This document shows, piece after piece, positions 16,879 through 26,223 of a stretch of DNA of 64,000 bases (the stretch's first letter is position 1; each line of letters starts with the position of its first letter). Below the pieces are notes generated by a model. It searched no databases. It saw only the letters and a list, made by a program, of their open reading frames with translations, and had not been told where the DNA came from. The translations under genes and the position numbers were made by a program. This stretch comes from CAWIHA01 sp963835855 (lineage in GTDB: Bacteria > Acidobacteriota > Terriglobia > Bryobacterales > Bryobacteraceae), in NCBI GenBank assembly GCA_963835855.1, contig CAWIHA010000011.1, positions 15,176 to 79,175 of the forward strand, in the 5' to 3' direction.

Positions 16879-18147
16879 ATGCACCGGGCATGGCCGGCAA
16901 TGGCGCTGGTTGTGTGTTTAGCGCCCGCACTGGCGCAAATCCCGAAGTGGGAGTACCGTGAGCGCCGCCGTGCTGCACAGAAGGCGCTCCCCGATGGCGT
17001 GCTGGTTCTCTTCGGGCGCACCGAGCGGGATATCGACGAACTGCGCACCGGTTTCCACCAGGAGCCCAACTTCGAGTACCTGACCGGTTGGAACGAGCCA
17101 GGCGCGATCCTCCTGCTTTCGCCCGCAGCCGAGCTTCTGTTCCTCCCCCAGCGCGACCCGAAGGAAGAGAAATACACGGGCGCGAAGGCGTCCGCCGAAG
17201 ACGCGAACATCCGGGCCGTGACCGGCTTCGTGGAGGTGCTGCCCGCCGGGAAGTTCGAAATGAGGCTCCTCAAAGCTCTGGAAGCCTATGCGCGCCTGTA
17301 CACGCTCACCGGCCGGGCTGAGGCCGCGAAACTCAGGAGCTTGGTTCCGTTCCGCGAAGTCGCCGATGCGGCCGGCGCGCTCGCGGAGCTCCGCGAGAAA
17401 AAGTCCCCGCGCGAGATCGCACTCATCCAGAAAAGCACGGACGTGAGCGTCGAGGCGCACCGGGCCGTGTGGAAGCGCATCGCGCCCGGTTTGTACGAAT
17501 ACCAGATCGCCGCCACATTCACGTACACGATCCTCGACAATGGCTGCGCGCGGAACGCCTACGCACCTATCGTTGGCTCCGGACCGAACGCCACCATCCT
17601 CCACTATTCGAAGAACTCGCGGCGAATCGAGCCGGGCGACCTGGTGCTCATGGACGCCGGCGCGGAGTGCGCGGACTATGCGACCGACATCACACGCACC
17701 ATTCCGGCGAGCGGCAAGTTCACGCCACGCCAGCGCGAACTTTATGAAATCGTGCTCGGCGCCCAAAAAACCGTGCTCGCGGCAATCAAACCCGGCGTCA
17801 CGATGGGCGCGACGCCCACGGCGCCGAACAGCCTGTATCGTGTCGCTTACAACTACATCAACTCCCACGGCAAAGATCGCGCCGGCAAGCCGCTGGGCCA
17901 ATACTTGACCCACGGCGTCAGCCATCACGTCGGGCTCGACGTGCACGACGCGCCGCCGGCATCCTACTCGCAGCCGCTCGAGCCAGGCATGGTAATCACG
18001 GCCGAGCCGGGAATCTACATTCCGGAGGAGGCCATCGGTATCCGCATCGAAGACACTATACTGGTGACCCAGGATGGCGCGAAGGTCTTGAGTGGTGCGC
18101 TGCCAAAGGAGCCCGGAGAGATCGAAAAGATCCTCGCCGCGCGATGA
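16879..18147 (+). CDS. Secreted Xaa-Pro aminopeptidase (M24B)
   Basis: 422 residues. A signal peptide (MHRAWPAMALVVCLAPALA) is followed by an aminopeptidase P N-terminal domain and a pita-bread M24 domain. All five metal ligands are visible: Asp in LMDAGAE, Asp in YATDITRT, His in GVSHHVGLDVHD, Glu in ITAEPGIYI and Glu in IRIEDTI. It removes N-terminal residues from Xaa-Pro peptides, here probably in the periplasm. The ATG of the following histidine kinase gene overlaps its stop (ATGA), so both are in one operon. Confidence 0.9.
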   Translation: MHRAWPAMALVVCLAPALAQIPKWEYRERRRAAQKALPDGVLVLFGRTERDIDELRTGFHQEPNFEYLTGWNEPGAILLLSPAAELLFLPQRDPKEEKYTGAKASAEDANIRAVTGFVEVLPAGKFEMRLLKALEAYARLYTLTGRAEAAKLRSLVPFREVADAAGALAELREKKSPREIALIQKSTDVSVEAHRAVWKRIAPGLYEYQIAATFTYTILDNGCARNAYAPIVGSGPNATILHYSKNSRRIEPGDLVLMDAGAECADYATDITRTIPASGKFTPRQRELYEIVLGAQKTVLAAIKPGVTMGATPTAPNSLYRVAYNYINSHGKDRAGKPLGQYLTHGVSHHVGLDVHDAPPASYSQPLEPGMVITAEPGIYIPEEAIGIRIEDTILVTQDGAKVLSGALPKEPGEIEKILAAR

Positions 18148-20048
18148 AGCAACTCGATCGGCCGAACCCCGCCAAGCCCAAAACGCGAAGCTTTCGGAGA
18201 CGCCTCGCGCTCGGGTACCTCGCGGTGCTGGCGGGCAGTTTTATCCTGGCGCTGGTGGCAGGGTGGATTGGCACGCCGATCGACAATTACGCGTATGACT
18301 GGATGTTCCGCCGCCACCCAGCCCCGGCGCGGCCGGCCGAATCCATTTTGCTCACGATTGACGAAGCGAGCCTCGCAAAAATGGGCGGTATGCGCCATGT
18401 GCGGCGCTGGCTCGGGAAAGCGCTGGACCGAATCGCGGTGGCCTCGCCGAAGGTAGTGGCGATCGATTTGATCCTGGCCGACGAGGGCGACTCCGCCGAC
18501 GATGCAGCGCTGGAGGCGGCGATGAAGAAGATTCCGCGGCTCGTGCTTGCATGCGAACTGGTCGATGAGGGCCGGCGCTGGGAGTATCCGCTCGCCCGCT
18601 TCCGCCGTTGGGCGGCAGCGCTCGGCCACGTGCACGGCGATCCCGGACCGCTTGACGGCGTGAGCCGCCAGGCGCCGCTCGAGAAAGCCACCGGTCGCGA
18701 CCGGCGCTGGGCACTCGCCCTGGAGGCCTTTCGGCTCAGCCGCGGCGGCAGCAACATTCTGGAATCGCCGGATGATCTCGAGATCGGCGGCCTGCGAATT
18801 CCGGCGCGCCGCGCGGATTCGCGCGCGCTCCGCATCCGCTATATCGCCCCGTTGGCGGATGGCACGTTTCCCTTGCCGCGCGTGTCCTTCCAGCAGCTCG
18901 ATAGGGATCCGGGTCTGGCCGGGCGGTTCCGCGGCAAGGTGGTTTTTGTCGGGGTGACGGCGCAATCCGCGATGCGCGACCGCATGGTCACGCCTTACTC
19001 GTATGGCACCTACATGCCAGGTATTGAGATCCATGCGAGCCTGTACGAGACGCTGGCGCGCGGCGACTTTCTCGTGAGTGCGCCGAATCTGGCGGTGGTG
19101 CTTTTCTGCTTTGGGCTCGCTGCGGCCGCCGTGGCTGCATTCGCGTTTCGGACCGGATGGCCGGCTTACACGCTCGCGGCGCTAGTCGTCGCCGCGGCGC
19201 ATCTGACTCCATACGAACTGTTCACTCACGGCATCGTCTTCCCGGTTGTCGCCCCGGTCTCGGCGGCGTGGCTGGCAACGGTCGGCGCGGGATGGTTCCA
19301 ATTTGTGACCGTTCGCCGCGCGCTGGGGCGCTCAGAGTCAGAGAAGACGCGCTACCAACAGGCAATGCACTTCGTGACGCACGAGATGCGCACACCGCTC
19401 ACCGCGATTCAGGGCTCGAGCGAACTGATGAGCCGCTACAACCTGACCGAAGACAAGCGGCGGCAGATCGCCGAGCTGATCAACTCCGAATCAAAGCGCT
19501 TGGCGCGCATGATCGAGACATTTCTCAATGTCGAGCGGCTCTCGGCCGGCGAAATCGAGATCAAGCACGAAGTCTTCCCGGCGAACGGCGTGATTGCGGC
19601 GTGCGTGGAACGCGCTCGCCCACTGGCTGAGCGCAAGCACATCCGCCTGCGGCTGGACGAGGCGGCGGAGGCTGAGCTGACGGGAGACCGCGAATTGATG
19701 GAGTACGCCGTTTACAACCTGCTTACTAACGCGGTGAAATATTCTCCGGCCGGAACCGAGGTTACAGTGGCCGTGCGGCCGGATGGCACGAGGCTGCGCC
19801 TCTCGGTGAAAGACCAGGGCATGGGGATGGAGCAGCAGGAGCTGCGCAACGTTTTTCAGAAGTTTTACCGGACGAACAAGGCGGTGGCGTCCGGCGAAGC
19901 CGGAACGGGCATCGGCCTCTCGATTGTGGAACAGATTGTGATGCAACACGGCGGGCGCATCGAGGTGGCGAGCGCCCCGGGACGCGGTTCCTGTTTTACT
20001 CTGGTCTTACCGGCTCGAAGCTCCGAATGTCCAGCCGGCGCGAAATGA
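18144..20048 (+). CDS. CHASE2-domain sensor histidine kinase
   Basis: 634 residues. It has one N-terminal membrane helix, a periplasmic CHASE2 domain (about 45-310; DNYAYDWMFRRH, AIDLILADEGD, YMPGIEIHASLYETLARGDF), then three closely packed membrane helices (about 315-385). HisKA follows with the phospho-acceptor in MHFVTHEMRTPLTAIQG, and HATPase_c has the N box (YAVYNLLTNAVKYS), DQGMGM and GTGIGLSIVEQIV. It senses an unknown external signal and autophosphorylates. The NtrC-type regulator that starts 9 bases downstream is the obvious partner. Confidence 0.92.
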   Translation: MKQLDRPNPAKPKTRSFRRRLALGYLAVLAGSFILALVAGWIGTPIDNYAYDWMFRRHPAPARPAESILLTIDEASLAKMGGMRHVRRWLGKALDRIAVASPKVVAIDLILADEGDSADDAALEAAMKKIPRLVLACELVDEGRRWEYPLARFRRWAAALGHVHGDPGPLDGVSRQAPLEKATGRDRRWALALEAFRLSRGGSNILESPDDLEIGGLRIPARRADSRALRIRYIAPLADGTFPLPRVSFQQLDRDPGLAGRFRGKVVFVGVTAQSAMRDRMVTPYSYGTYMPGIEIHASLYETLARGDFLVSAPNLAVVLFCFGLAAAAVAAFAFRTGWPAYTLAALVVAAAHLTPYELFTHGIVFPVVAPVSAAWLATVGAGWFQFVTVRRALGRSESEKTRYQQAMHFVTHEMRTPLTAIQGSSELMSRYNLTEDKRRQIAELINSESKRLARMIETFLNVERLSAGEIEIKHEVFPANGVIAACVERARPLAERKHIRLRLDEAAEAELTGDRELMEYAVYNLLTNAVKYSPAGTEVTVAVRPDGTRLRLSVKDQGMGMEQQELRNVFQKFYRTNKAVASGEAGTGIGLSIVEQIVMQHGGRIEVASAPGRGSCFTLVLPARSSECPAGAK

Positions 20049-20057
20049 GGTCCTGAG

Positions 20058-21374
20058 GTGCAGCGGCTTTTGGTGGTGGAAGACGACGCCGGGGTCCGGA
20101 TGACGATTGTCACCGGCCTGGAAGCCGAAGGCTACACGGTCGATGCGGTGTCCTCCACGCGGGAAGCCATTCAACGGTTGGGCGAGACTGCCTACACGGT
20201 CGTCATCTCCGACATTTATCTCGACGAGCGCACGGGCCTGGACGTGCTCGAAGCGGCCCGGCGCCAGGACCCCGATTGTGCCGTGATTCTGATGACCGCG
20301 CGCGGCACCATCGAGACGGTTATGGCCGCCACGCGCGGCGGGGCGTTCGATTATATTGCCAAGCCGTTCGAGTGGGACCGGCTGATCGGCACCGTCAGAC
20401 GCGCCGAAGCGAGCCGAGCGGGCGCCCCTGAGGACGAGGCCGAAGCCGAAGAGGCGCCTGAGTCCGAGATGATCGGCAGCTCGCCGGGCATGGTAGAGAT
20501 CTATAAGATCGTTTCTCGCGTGGCCCCGACCGACGCCACGGTCCTGCTGGAAGGCGAGACCGGCACGGGAAAGGAGCTGATTGCCCGGCTGATCCACCGG
20601 AACAGCCCGCGCGCAAGCCAGCCGTTTGTGGCCGTAGACTGCGGCTCGGTCGCGCCCAGCCTCCTCGAAAGCGAGTTGTTCGGCGCCATGCGCGGCGCCT
20701 ATACGGGCGCTGACCGGGACCGCATCGGCGTGTTCGAAAGCGCCAGTCACGGCACTGTTTTCCTCGATGAAATCGGCGATATCGAGCCTAACTTCCAGTT
20801 GAAGCTGCTGCGCTTTCTGCAGGATCGCGAGGTGCGCCCGGTGGGCGCCTCCCGCGCGCGAGTGGTCGATACGCGTGTCATCGCGGCTACCAACCGGGAT
20901 CTGCAGAAGCTCCTCGAAAGCGGCGCACTCCGCGAGGATTTGTGGTTCCGCCTGAACGTGGTCCGCGTCGTCGTTCCACCCCTGCGCGAACGGCATGGCG
21001 ACATTTCCTTGCTCGCCCAGCATTTTCTCAAGAAATATAACGACCGTTATGGCCAGCACACAAAGCTTACGAATCCGGGTCTGAGAGCACTGCAGGATTA
21101 CACCTGGCCGGGGAATGTCCGGCAACTGCAGCACATGCTGGAGCGGCTAAGCATCCTGGCGCCGGCCGGCCGGATCGATGAAGCGGCGGTGCGGGAGGCG
21201 ATCACACTGACGGAACCACGCGAGCATTCGGGCGACAGCCTGGCGGATACCGAGGCCGATCAGATCCGGCGCGTGCTGGCGGCAACCGGCGGGAACAAGA
21301 GCCGAGCCGCGCAGATCCTGGGGATCGAACGCAAGACGCTTTACCGCAAGCTCGAACGCATTGGATTGCAGTGA
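20058..21374 (+). CDS. NtrC-family sigma-54-dependent response regulator
   Basis: 438 residues in three parts. The receiver (1-120) has the phospho-Asp in VVISDIYLDERTG and Lys in IAKPFEW. The AAA+ domain has Walker A GETGTGKE, Walker B TVFLDEIGDI and sigma-54 contact loop GAYTGA, a known Tyr variant of GAFTGA. The Fis-type helix-turn-helix is NKSRAAQILGIERKTLYRKL. It activates RpoN promoters when phosphorylated, most likely by the CHASE2 kinase encoded just upstream. The start is GTG 20058, preceded by a GAGG. The targets are unknown. Confidence 0.94.
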   Translation: MQRLLVVEDDAGVRMTIVTGLEAEGYTVDAVSSTREAIQRLGETAYTVVISDIYLDERTGLDVLEAARRQDPDCAVILMTARGTIETVMAATRGGAFDYIAKPFEWDRLIGTVRRAEASRAGAPEDEAEAEEAPESEMIGSSPGMVEIYKIVSRVAPTDATVLLEGETGTGKELIARLIHRNSPRASQPFVAVDCGSVAPSLLESELFGAMRGAYTGADRDRIGVFESASHGTVFLDEIGDIEPNFQLKLLRFLQDREVRPVGASRARVVDTRVIAATNRDLQKLLESGALREDLWFRLNVVRVVVPPLRERHGDISLLAQHFLKKYNDRYGQHTKLTNPGLRALQDYTWPGNVRQLQHMLERLSILAPAGRIDEAAVREAITLTEPREHSGDSLADTEADQIRRVLAATGGNKSRAAQILGIERKTLYRKLERIGLQ

Positions 21375-21486
21375 GCGGCCGGCCTGGCCGCACCCGCGTG
21401 GAAATTTCCTGTGCTAGGCAGGGCCTTCGGGTCTAGAATAGAAGGCGGCCTCGTAGTAGTGTCAGTATCGAAGGAGGTCGAAGGTC

Positions 21487-21633
21487 ATGTTCGAGACCCT
21501 GGACGAACACATTAAGCGGGATACCGAACTGGAATCGACGAAAACCGAACGGTTTCTGCGCTGGGCGGCAGCCGTTATTGTGACCGTGCTGATACTAGGC
21601 GGTCTGAACTTCTTAGTTCGGCAACTGGGCTGA
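21487..21633 (+). CDS. 48-residue single-pass membrane protein
   Basis: A small gene with a strong Shine-Dalgarno (AAGGAGG at 21471-21477, then AAGG just before the ATG). The product begins with a charged stretch (MFETLDEHIKRDTELEST), followed by one membrane helix (WAAAVIVTVLILGGLNFLV), and ends RQLG. TAGAAT at 21434-21439 may be a -10 element. Its last 59 bases overlap the 3' end of the opposite-strand secreted protein gene. No family is recognised. The charged head plus single helix suggests a membrane-bound regulator or a small subunit. Confidence 0.6.
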   Translation: MFETLDEHIKRDTELESTKTERFLRWAAAVIVTVLILGGLNFLVRQLG

Positions 21634-22180
21634 CCGGCGCCCGCACTGGCAAGTGCGCCGTCAGAGGTTCGGCGGCATTGATCCGCCTCATAAGTGACTT
21701 GACCAAGCGGCCCCATTCAGGCCGCTGATTGTAGGTCGTCAGCACCGCTGCCAGTTCCTTGCCGCGGTAGAACTTCGACTGCTCAATCCGCGATGCGACC
21801 GTGTAAATACCTTCCCGGACAGATGAGAAGCCGGTTTCCGCCGAGTCCCAGCCGAAGATATTGTGCCTGCGAAGGTGCTTCCCCCCGCCGCTTTCGACAA
21901 TGCATATGCTGGGCAGCAACCGCCAGTCGAGGTTGTGCAGATCAGCCGCCATCAGGAAGTCGCCGGCCAGTTGCTTGACGGGACTTCCGAAAGAGTCGAA
22001 AAACTCGGTCAGCCGCCCCAGCCGCGGGTCATTCTCGTACTGGGACGAAGTGGATTCCTGGCTAGGGGCGGCGGCATTGAAGACCGCCTGATACTGGGAC
22101 GGAGCGGATTCCGGGCGTGGGCCGGCGGCATTGGAAACCCCTAGAAGTCCCGCACAAAGCAATAGTCTTCTCAATCGCAT
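21575..22180 (-). CDS. Secreted lysozyme-fold (glucosaminidase/transglycosylase-like) protein
   Basis: 201 residues. The start is ATG 22180 behind AGGAGG, giving a signal peptide (MRLRRLLLCAGLLGVSNAAG). A short low-complexity region with two copies of a SQYxxxxNAAAPSQES-like unit follows. The domain then reads FLMAADLHNLDWRLLPSICIVESGGGK, with a Glu in the position of the catalytic residue of transglycosylase-like domains, and HNIFGWDSAETGFSSVREGI, typical of the glucosaminidase fold. It probably cleaves or binds peptidoglycan in the periplasm. It is convergent with and overlaps the 48-aa gene. Confidence 0.7.
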   Translation of the reverse strand: MRLRRLLLCAGLLGVSNAAGPRPESAPSQYQAVFNAAAPSQESTSSQYENDPRLGRLTEFFDSFGSPVKQLAGDFLMAADLHNLDWRLLPSICIVESGGGKHLRRHNIFGWDSAETGFSSVREGIYTVASRIEQSKFYRGKELAAVLTTYNQRPEWGRLVKSLMRRINAAEPLTAHLPVRAPVSPVAELRSSDRLVSARSQ

Positions 22181-22748
22181 TACCTCCTGAAGAATCTGAA
22201 CACCCAAGAAGCCTGCCAAGGCCAGGCGAAACAGGCAGCTATTGCCGGAACAGCCGGGCACCGGACACCAGCCGTGCCATTCCGGGTCATCAAAACTACA
22301 GTTCACCGCAGTATAACACAGTCTCCCGGCTAGTCGAGCGCAAATGGGGGGCGGCTATACTAGCCGTACGGGAGCACACCCCAAAATTTGACCCCCCGCC
22401 TGGCTCAGGGAGGGCGCACAGACGCCTGCTGGAGTCGCGCGCTGCAACTCGGTTTATTGGCTGATGGGCGGGCGACGCTCCGGGTGTCAGCTTTCCACAT
22501 GATTAACGAGTGAGAGATCGGAGTGGAGACTTGGACGCAGTAGGGATCTCAGGTGAAATCGGAGCGGTTCTTAAGGCGTATGCACTAGAGCCGGTCTGAT
22601 AAAAATCCCCAATGTGGCCATATCCTTAGTGAAAACGCGGCACTGGAGCAAACTCTCACATTTGTAAGACCAGTCCTAAACGTGCGGCCCGTTTCACGGA
22701 GGGCTCGGCAGGTCCATGCGCCGCCTGTGCCGCGCGGGGCGCTGCCAG
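22181..22748. other. Gene-free stretch
   Basis: About 570 bases. No frame here resembles a protein. Much of it is AT-richer than its surroundings, especially 22490-22690. The run CCAAAATTTGACCCCCC near 22380 looks like sequence often seen at ends of insertion elements, but I find no transposase or inverted-repeat partner. It may be a remnant of a lost element. Confidence 0.35.
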
Positions 22749-23195
22749 TTATGACAGCCGGGCACGGACCTTGTCGCTCAGCACCTTGCCGTCCACACGC
22801 TTACCGGCTAGCTTCGCCTGTGCCGCCTTCATGGCCACCCCCATCTGCTTCAGGGCTGTGACGCCGGTTTCGGCCAGCGCCGCGGCAATGGCGGCCTCGA
22901 TTTCTTCTTCACTCGCCCAGACGGGCATGTAAGATTCAATCACCTTGATCTCGGCGTCCTCATGGTACGCCAGGTCCGGGCGGCCGCCCTTGCGAAACAT
23001 CCCCGCGGCCTCCTTCCGCTGCTTAATGAGCGTATTGAGCACCTGGAGTTCGGTCTTCTCGTCGAGCGGCTTCATGGAATCCACTTCCTGCTTCTTCAGC
23101 GCCGTCTTGATAAGCCGGAGCGCACCGAGGCGGGCCTCGTCACGGGCCTTCATCGCGGATGTCATGTCGTTCTGAACCCGATCAAGTAGGGGCAT
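22749..23195 (-). CDS. yqeY: GatB/YqeY-domain protein
   Basis: 148 residues, the normal length of YqeY. Typical sequence: MPLLDRVQNDMTSAMKARDEARLGALRLIKTALKKQEVD, then KQRKEAAGMFRKGGRPDLA, EIKVIESYMPVWASEEEIEAAI and the GVAMKAAQAKLAGKRVDGKVLSDKV tail shared with the GatB C-terminus. The fold binds tRNA in GatB; the function of stand-alone YqeY is not settled. It is divergent from the class V aminotransferase, with 32 bases between starts. Confidence 0.92.
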   Translation of the reverse strand: MPLLDRVQNDMTSAMKARDEARLGALRLIKTALKKQEVDSMKPLDEKTELQVLNTLIKQRKEAAGMFRKGGRPDLAYHEDAEIKVIESYMPVWASEEEIEAAIAAALAETGVTALKQMGVAMKAAQAKLAGKRVDGKVLSDKVRARLS

Positions 23196-23227
23196 CTTTC
23201 TGTTATTCTATGTAATTCATTCTTCCC

Positions 23228-24397
23228 ATGCATATACGCAAACAACGACTGCTCACGCCGGGGCCCACACCGCTTTACCCCCGCGCTTTACAGGCCATGA
23301 TGGCTTCCGACATCCATCATCGGACCGAAGATTTTCGCGCTCTTTACCGCTCGGTGCTCAAAGACCTCCGGGAAGTGCTGGGCACCACCCGCGACCTGTT
23401 GGTTTTCAGCTCATCGGGCACCGGGGCGATGGAGGCTTCGGTCTCCAACCTGTTTTCGCGAGGCGACAAGGTTGTTGTCTGCTCGGCCGGAAAGTTCGGC
23501 GAGCGCTGGGTGGAAATCGCCTCGGCCTATGGGCTGGAGGCCATCGTCCTGAAATCGGAGTACGGCAACGTCGTCTCGCCTGCGCGCGTTCAAGCGGCGC
23601 TGGCCGGGAATCCTTCGGCGCGGGGCGTCTTCGTCCAGGCTTCCGAGACATCCACCGGAGCGGCGCACGACGTGCGCGCGATGGGCGAGATCGTCTCCAA
23701 GACCGAAGCGATCCTGGTGGTCGACGCCATTACGGGGATCGGCACGATGCCGCTGGATATCGACGGCTGGGGACTCGATGTCGTGGTGGGAGGCTCGCAG
23801 AAAGTGTTCATGATCCCGCCGGGGCTCGCGTTCCTGACCGTCAGCCCGAAAGCGTGGCGTTTCACCGAGACGGCGAATCTGCCGCACTATTACTTCAATC
23901 TGAAAAAGGAAAAAAAGAGCGCTGAAGCCGGCGAGTCGAGTTGGACGCCCGCGACAAGTCTGCTCCTGGCGCTCGCTGCCGCGCTCGAATACATCAAGCA
24001 GCTCGGGATGCCGAAGCTGATCGACAACGCGCAAATGCTCGCACGGGCGACTCGCGAAGCGGCCGTCGCACTCGGCCTCGAGCTGTTCGCACCGCATTCG
24101 CCCGGTGCGGCGGTGACGGCCATCAAGGCGCCTGCCGGCATGGATTCCGGCGTCATTGTGAAGGAATTCAAGAGTCGCTTCGGGGCGATCATCGCGAGCG
24201 GACAGGGCTCGATGAAGGGGAAGATCTTCCGCATTGCGCACCTGGGTTACTTCGATTTTGCCGACTTGTTTGCCGTCGTCGCGGGTCTCGAGATCATTCT
24301 TTCGGCGCAGGGGATTCCGGTGAAATATGGAACCGGCGTCGCGGCGGTCGAGAAAGTCTACGCGGAAGCCGCCCTGGGAAAGGCGGTGAGCATCTAG
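23228..24397 (+). CDS. Class V aminotransferase (alanine/serine-glyoxylate type), possible SerC stand-in
   Basis: 389 residues of the AGXT-like class V family. The N-terminus is LLTPGPTPLYPRALQAM, the PLP lysine is in VVGGSQKVFMIPPGLAF and the substrate-binding region is FSSSGTGAMEASVSNLF. Such enzymes transfer amino groups between alanine or serine and glyoxylate or pyruvate. serA follows 31 bases downstream. In several bacteria an AGXT-like enzyme next to serA supplies phosphohydroxypyruvate amination in place of SerC, so serine synthesis is a fair inference. The substrate is not proven by the sequence. Confidence 0.85.
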   Translation: MHIRKQRLLTPGPTPLYPRALQAMMASDIHHRTEDFRALYRSVLKDLREVLGTTRDLLVFSSSGTGAMEASVSNLFSRGDKVVVCSAGKFGERWVEIASAYGLEAIVLKSEYGNVVSPARVQAALAGNPSARGVFVQASETSTGAAHDVRAMGEIVSKTEAILVVDAITGIGTMPLDIDGWGLDVVVGGSQKVFMIPPGLAFLTVSPKAWRFTETANLPHYYFNLKKEKKSAEAGESSWTPATSLLLALAAALEYIKQLGMPKLIDNAQMLARATREAAVALGLELFAPHSPGAAVTAIKAPAGMDSGVIVKEFKSRFGAIIASGQGSMKGKIFRIAHLGYFDFADLFAVVAGLEIILSAQGIPVKYGTGVAAVEKVYAEAALGKAVSI

Positions 24398-24428
24398 CAG
24401 CGCTGCCCGGGCGAAAACGAGAGGCTTT

Positions 24429-26015
24429 ATGAACATACTCATCGCCGAACCGATGGCCGCAGCCGGCATCGAGCTGCTGCAATCGCAATCGGGCTGGAAT
24501 GTGTGGGTCTCCAACCCGAAAGAATACCTGGATCGTCTGGCCGAGGCGGACGCGCTGATCGTGCGCAGCGCGGTGAAGGTAACGCGCGAAGTGCTCGAGA
24601 AGGCGCCGAAGCTGCGCGTGATCGGGCGCGCCGGCGTCGGTGTCGATAACGTGGACCTGAACGCCGCGACCGCAGCGGGCGTGATCGTCATGAACACGCC
24701 GGGCGGCAATGCCGTAGCGGTGGCCGAGCATACCATTGCGCTCATGCTGGCATTGGCGCGATCGATCCCGGCGGCCAGCGCCTCAACCAAGAGCGGCAAG
24801 TGGGAGAAGAAGAAGTTTCTCGGCAACGAGATTCGGGAGAAGACGCTTGGAATCCTCGGGCTCGGCAGCATCGGCCGGGAGGTGGCAAAGCGGGCACAGG
24901 CCTTTGAGATGCGCGTGCTGGTGAGCGACCCCTACGTGAACCCCCAGACGGCCGCGGACCTGAATGTCGATCTTGTGGACTTGGCTACCGTTTTCGCCCA
25001 AAGCGACTACATCACGCTCCACCTGGCACTGACGCCGGAAACCAATAAAATTCTGTCGCGCGAGGCATTCGCGCAAATGAAGACCGGCGTGCGGATCATC
25101 AACTGCGCGCGGGGGGAGATGATCGATGAGGAAGCGTTGACCCAAGCCATCCAGTCGGGCAAGGTGGCCGGAGCGGCGCTGGACGTCTTCAAGCCCGAGC
25201 CGCCTGCGGCGGGTTTCCCCCTGTTCGCACTGGAGAATGTGCTTGCGACGCCGCACATTGCGGGCTCGACTGAGGAGGCGCAAGAGACGGTCGGCGTTCG
25301 CATCGCCGAGCAGGTTGTGGACTACCTCCGGAACGGTGTAGCCATCAACGCGGTCAACATGCCGGCGCTTTCCCCCGAGCAGTACAGGGCGCTCGGCCCC
25401 TACATCGTCCTGGCCGAGCGGCTCGGCAGTCTGGCCGCGCAGATCGCTACGGGAAATCCCAAGGGCGTCCAGCTCATCTATTCCGGCGCCATCGGGGACG
25501 GGAATACGCACCTGATCCGCAACGCCGGCCTGGTCGGGCTGTTGAACCGGTGGCTATCGCAGCGGGCCACGCTGGTCAACGCAATGCAGCTCGCGGCGCA
25601 GCGCGGCCTGACCGTCGCGGAGCGGCATGAGCGGAAGGTTGGGCACGTGGATTCGGTGGCGCTCGAGCTGGCGACAGATGGTGGCGTGACGGTGGTCGAG
25701 GGAGCGGTTGTGCTTGGGCGGGCGCGCCTGATGCAGGTTGACGGCATTTACTGTGAGGCGCCGCTTTCGGGTCACCTGGTTTTCATGAAAAATCAGGACG
25801 TGCCGGGCGTTATCGGGCACGTTGGCGGCGTGCTCGGCGAGAACGGCATCAACATCGCCAATTTCTCGCTGGGCCGGGGCGACATGCCGGTCCGCGCCGG
25901 CGAGCCGCTCGAGGCAGTTGCAGTGGTCGAAACCGATGGCGCCGTTCCGGATAAGGTCCTGGCGCAACTCAAGCAGAACCGCGCGGTGAAAGTGGCGCGG
26001 GCGGTCTCACTCTGA
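24429..26015 (+). CDS. serA: D-3-phosphoglycerate dehydrogenase, long form
   Basis: 528 residues, the long (type I) form. The NAD-binding domain has LGILGLGSIGREVAKRAQAF; the active-site residues are in INCARGEMIDEEAL (Arg), EPPAA (Glu) and ATPHIAGSTEEAQ (His). After about residue 320 come the allosteric substrate-binding domain and a C-terminal ACT domain (HLVFMKNQDVPGVIGHVGGVL), which normally binds serine for feedback control. It catalyses the first step of serine synthesis from 3-phosphoglycerate in the cytoplasm. The aminotransferase upstream most likely does the second. Confidence 0.96.
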   Translation: MNILIAEPMAAAGIELLQSQSGWNVWVSNPKEYLDRLAEADALIVRSAVKVTREVLEKAPKLRVIGRAGVGVDNVDLNAATAAGVIVMNTPGGNAVAVAEHTIALMLALARSIPAASASTKSGKWEKKKFLGNEIREKTLGILGLGSIGREVAKRAQAFEMRVLVSDPYVNPQTAADLNVDLVDLATVFAQSDYITLHLALTPETNKILSREAFAQMKTGVRIINCARGEMIDEEALTQAIQSGKVAGAALDVFKPEPPAAGFPLFALENVLATPHIAGSTEEAQETVGVRIAEQVVDYLRNGVAINAVNMPALSPEQYRALGPYIVLAERLGSLAAQIATGNPKGVQLIYSGAIGDGNTHLIRNAGLVGLLNRWLSQRATLVNAMQLAAQRGLTVAERHERKVGHVDSVALELATDGGVTVVEGAVVLGRARLMQVDGIYCEAPLSGHLVFMKNQDVPGVIGHVGGVLGENGINIANFSLGRGDMPVRAGEPLEAVAVVETDGAVPDKVLAQLKQNRAVKVARAVSL

Positions 26016-26068
26016 TTGCGAACGCCCGCCGTTGTTGGCGGCCCGGAGTACAAAATCGTTCTTCGCAC

Positions 26069-26098
26069 TTGCACAGGCGCGCTACAATAGATTGGGGT
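26069..26098 (+). promoter_or_regulatory. Promoter with long leader for the RRM protein
   Basis: TTGCAC (26069-26074) and TACAAT (26093-26098) with an 18-base spacer. Transcription from here would leave a leader of about 115 bases before the ATG at 26224. The leader has no evident Shine-Dalgarno close to the start codon, which could fit autoregulated or leaderless-like translation. Confidence 0.45.
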
Positions 26099-26223
26099 CT
26101 CGAATTCGCAGGGCGATTATGCTGCGGGTGTGCCAATGATTCACCCGTTCTGTTACGATTGGGATGGACGCCCGCGATTTGCTCCCTCAAGAATCCAACC
26201 AACGGAGTTAACAAGACCAACGA

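Noticed and set aside
18862..18882. Possible -24/-12 promoter (TGGCAC ... TTGC)
   Set aside because: Spacing between GG and GC is two bases too long and it lies inside the CHASE2 kinase gene.
22370..22400. Run resembling an insertion-sequence end (AAAATTTGACCCCCC)
   Set aside because: No second inverted repeat, target duplication or transposase fragment is visible.
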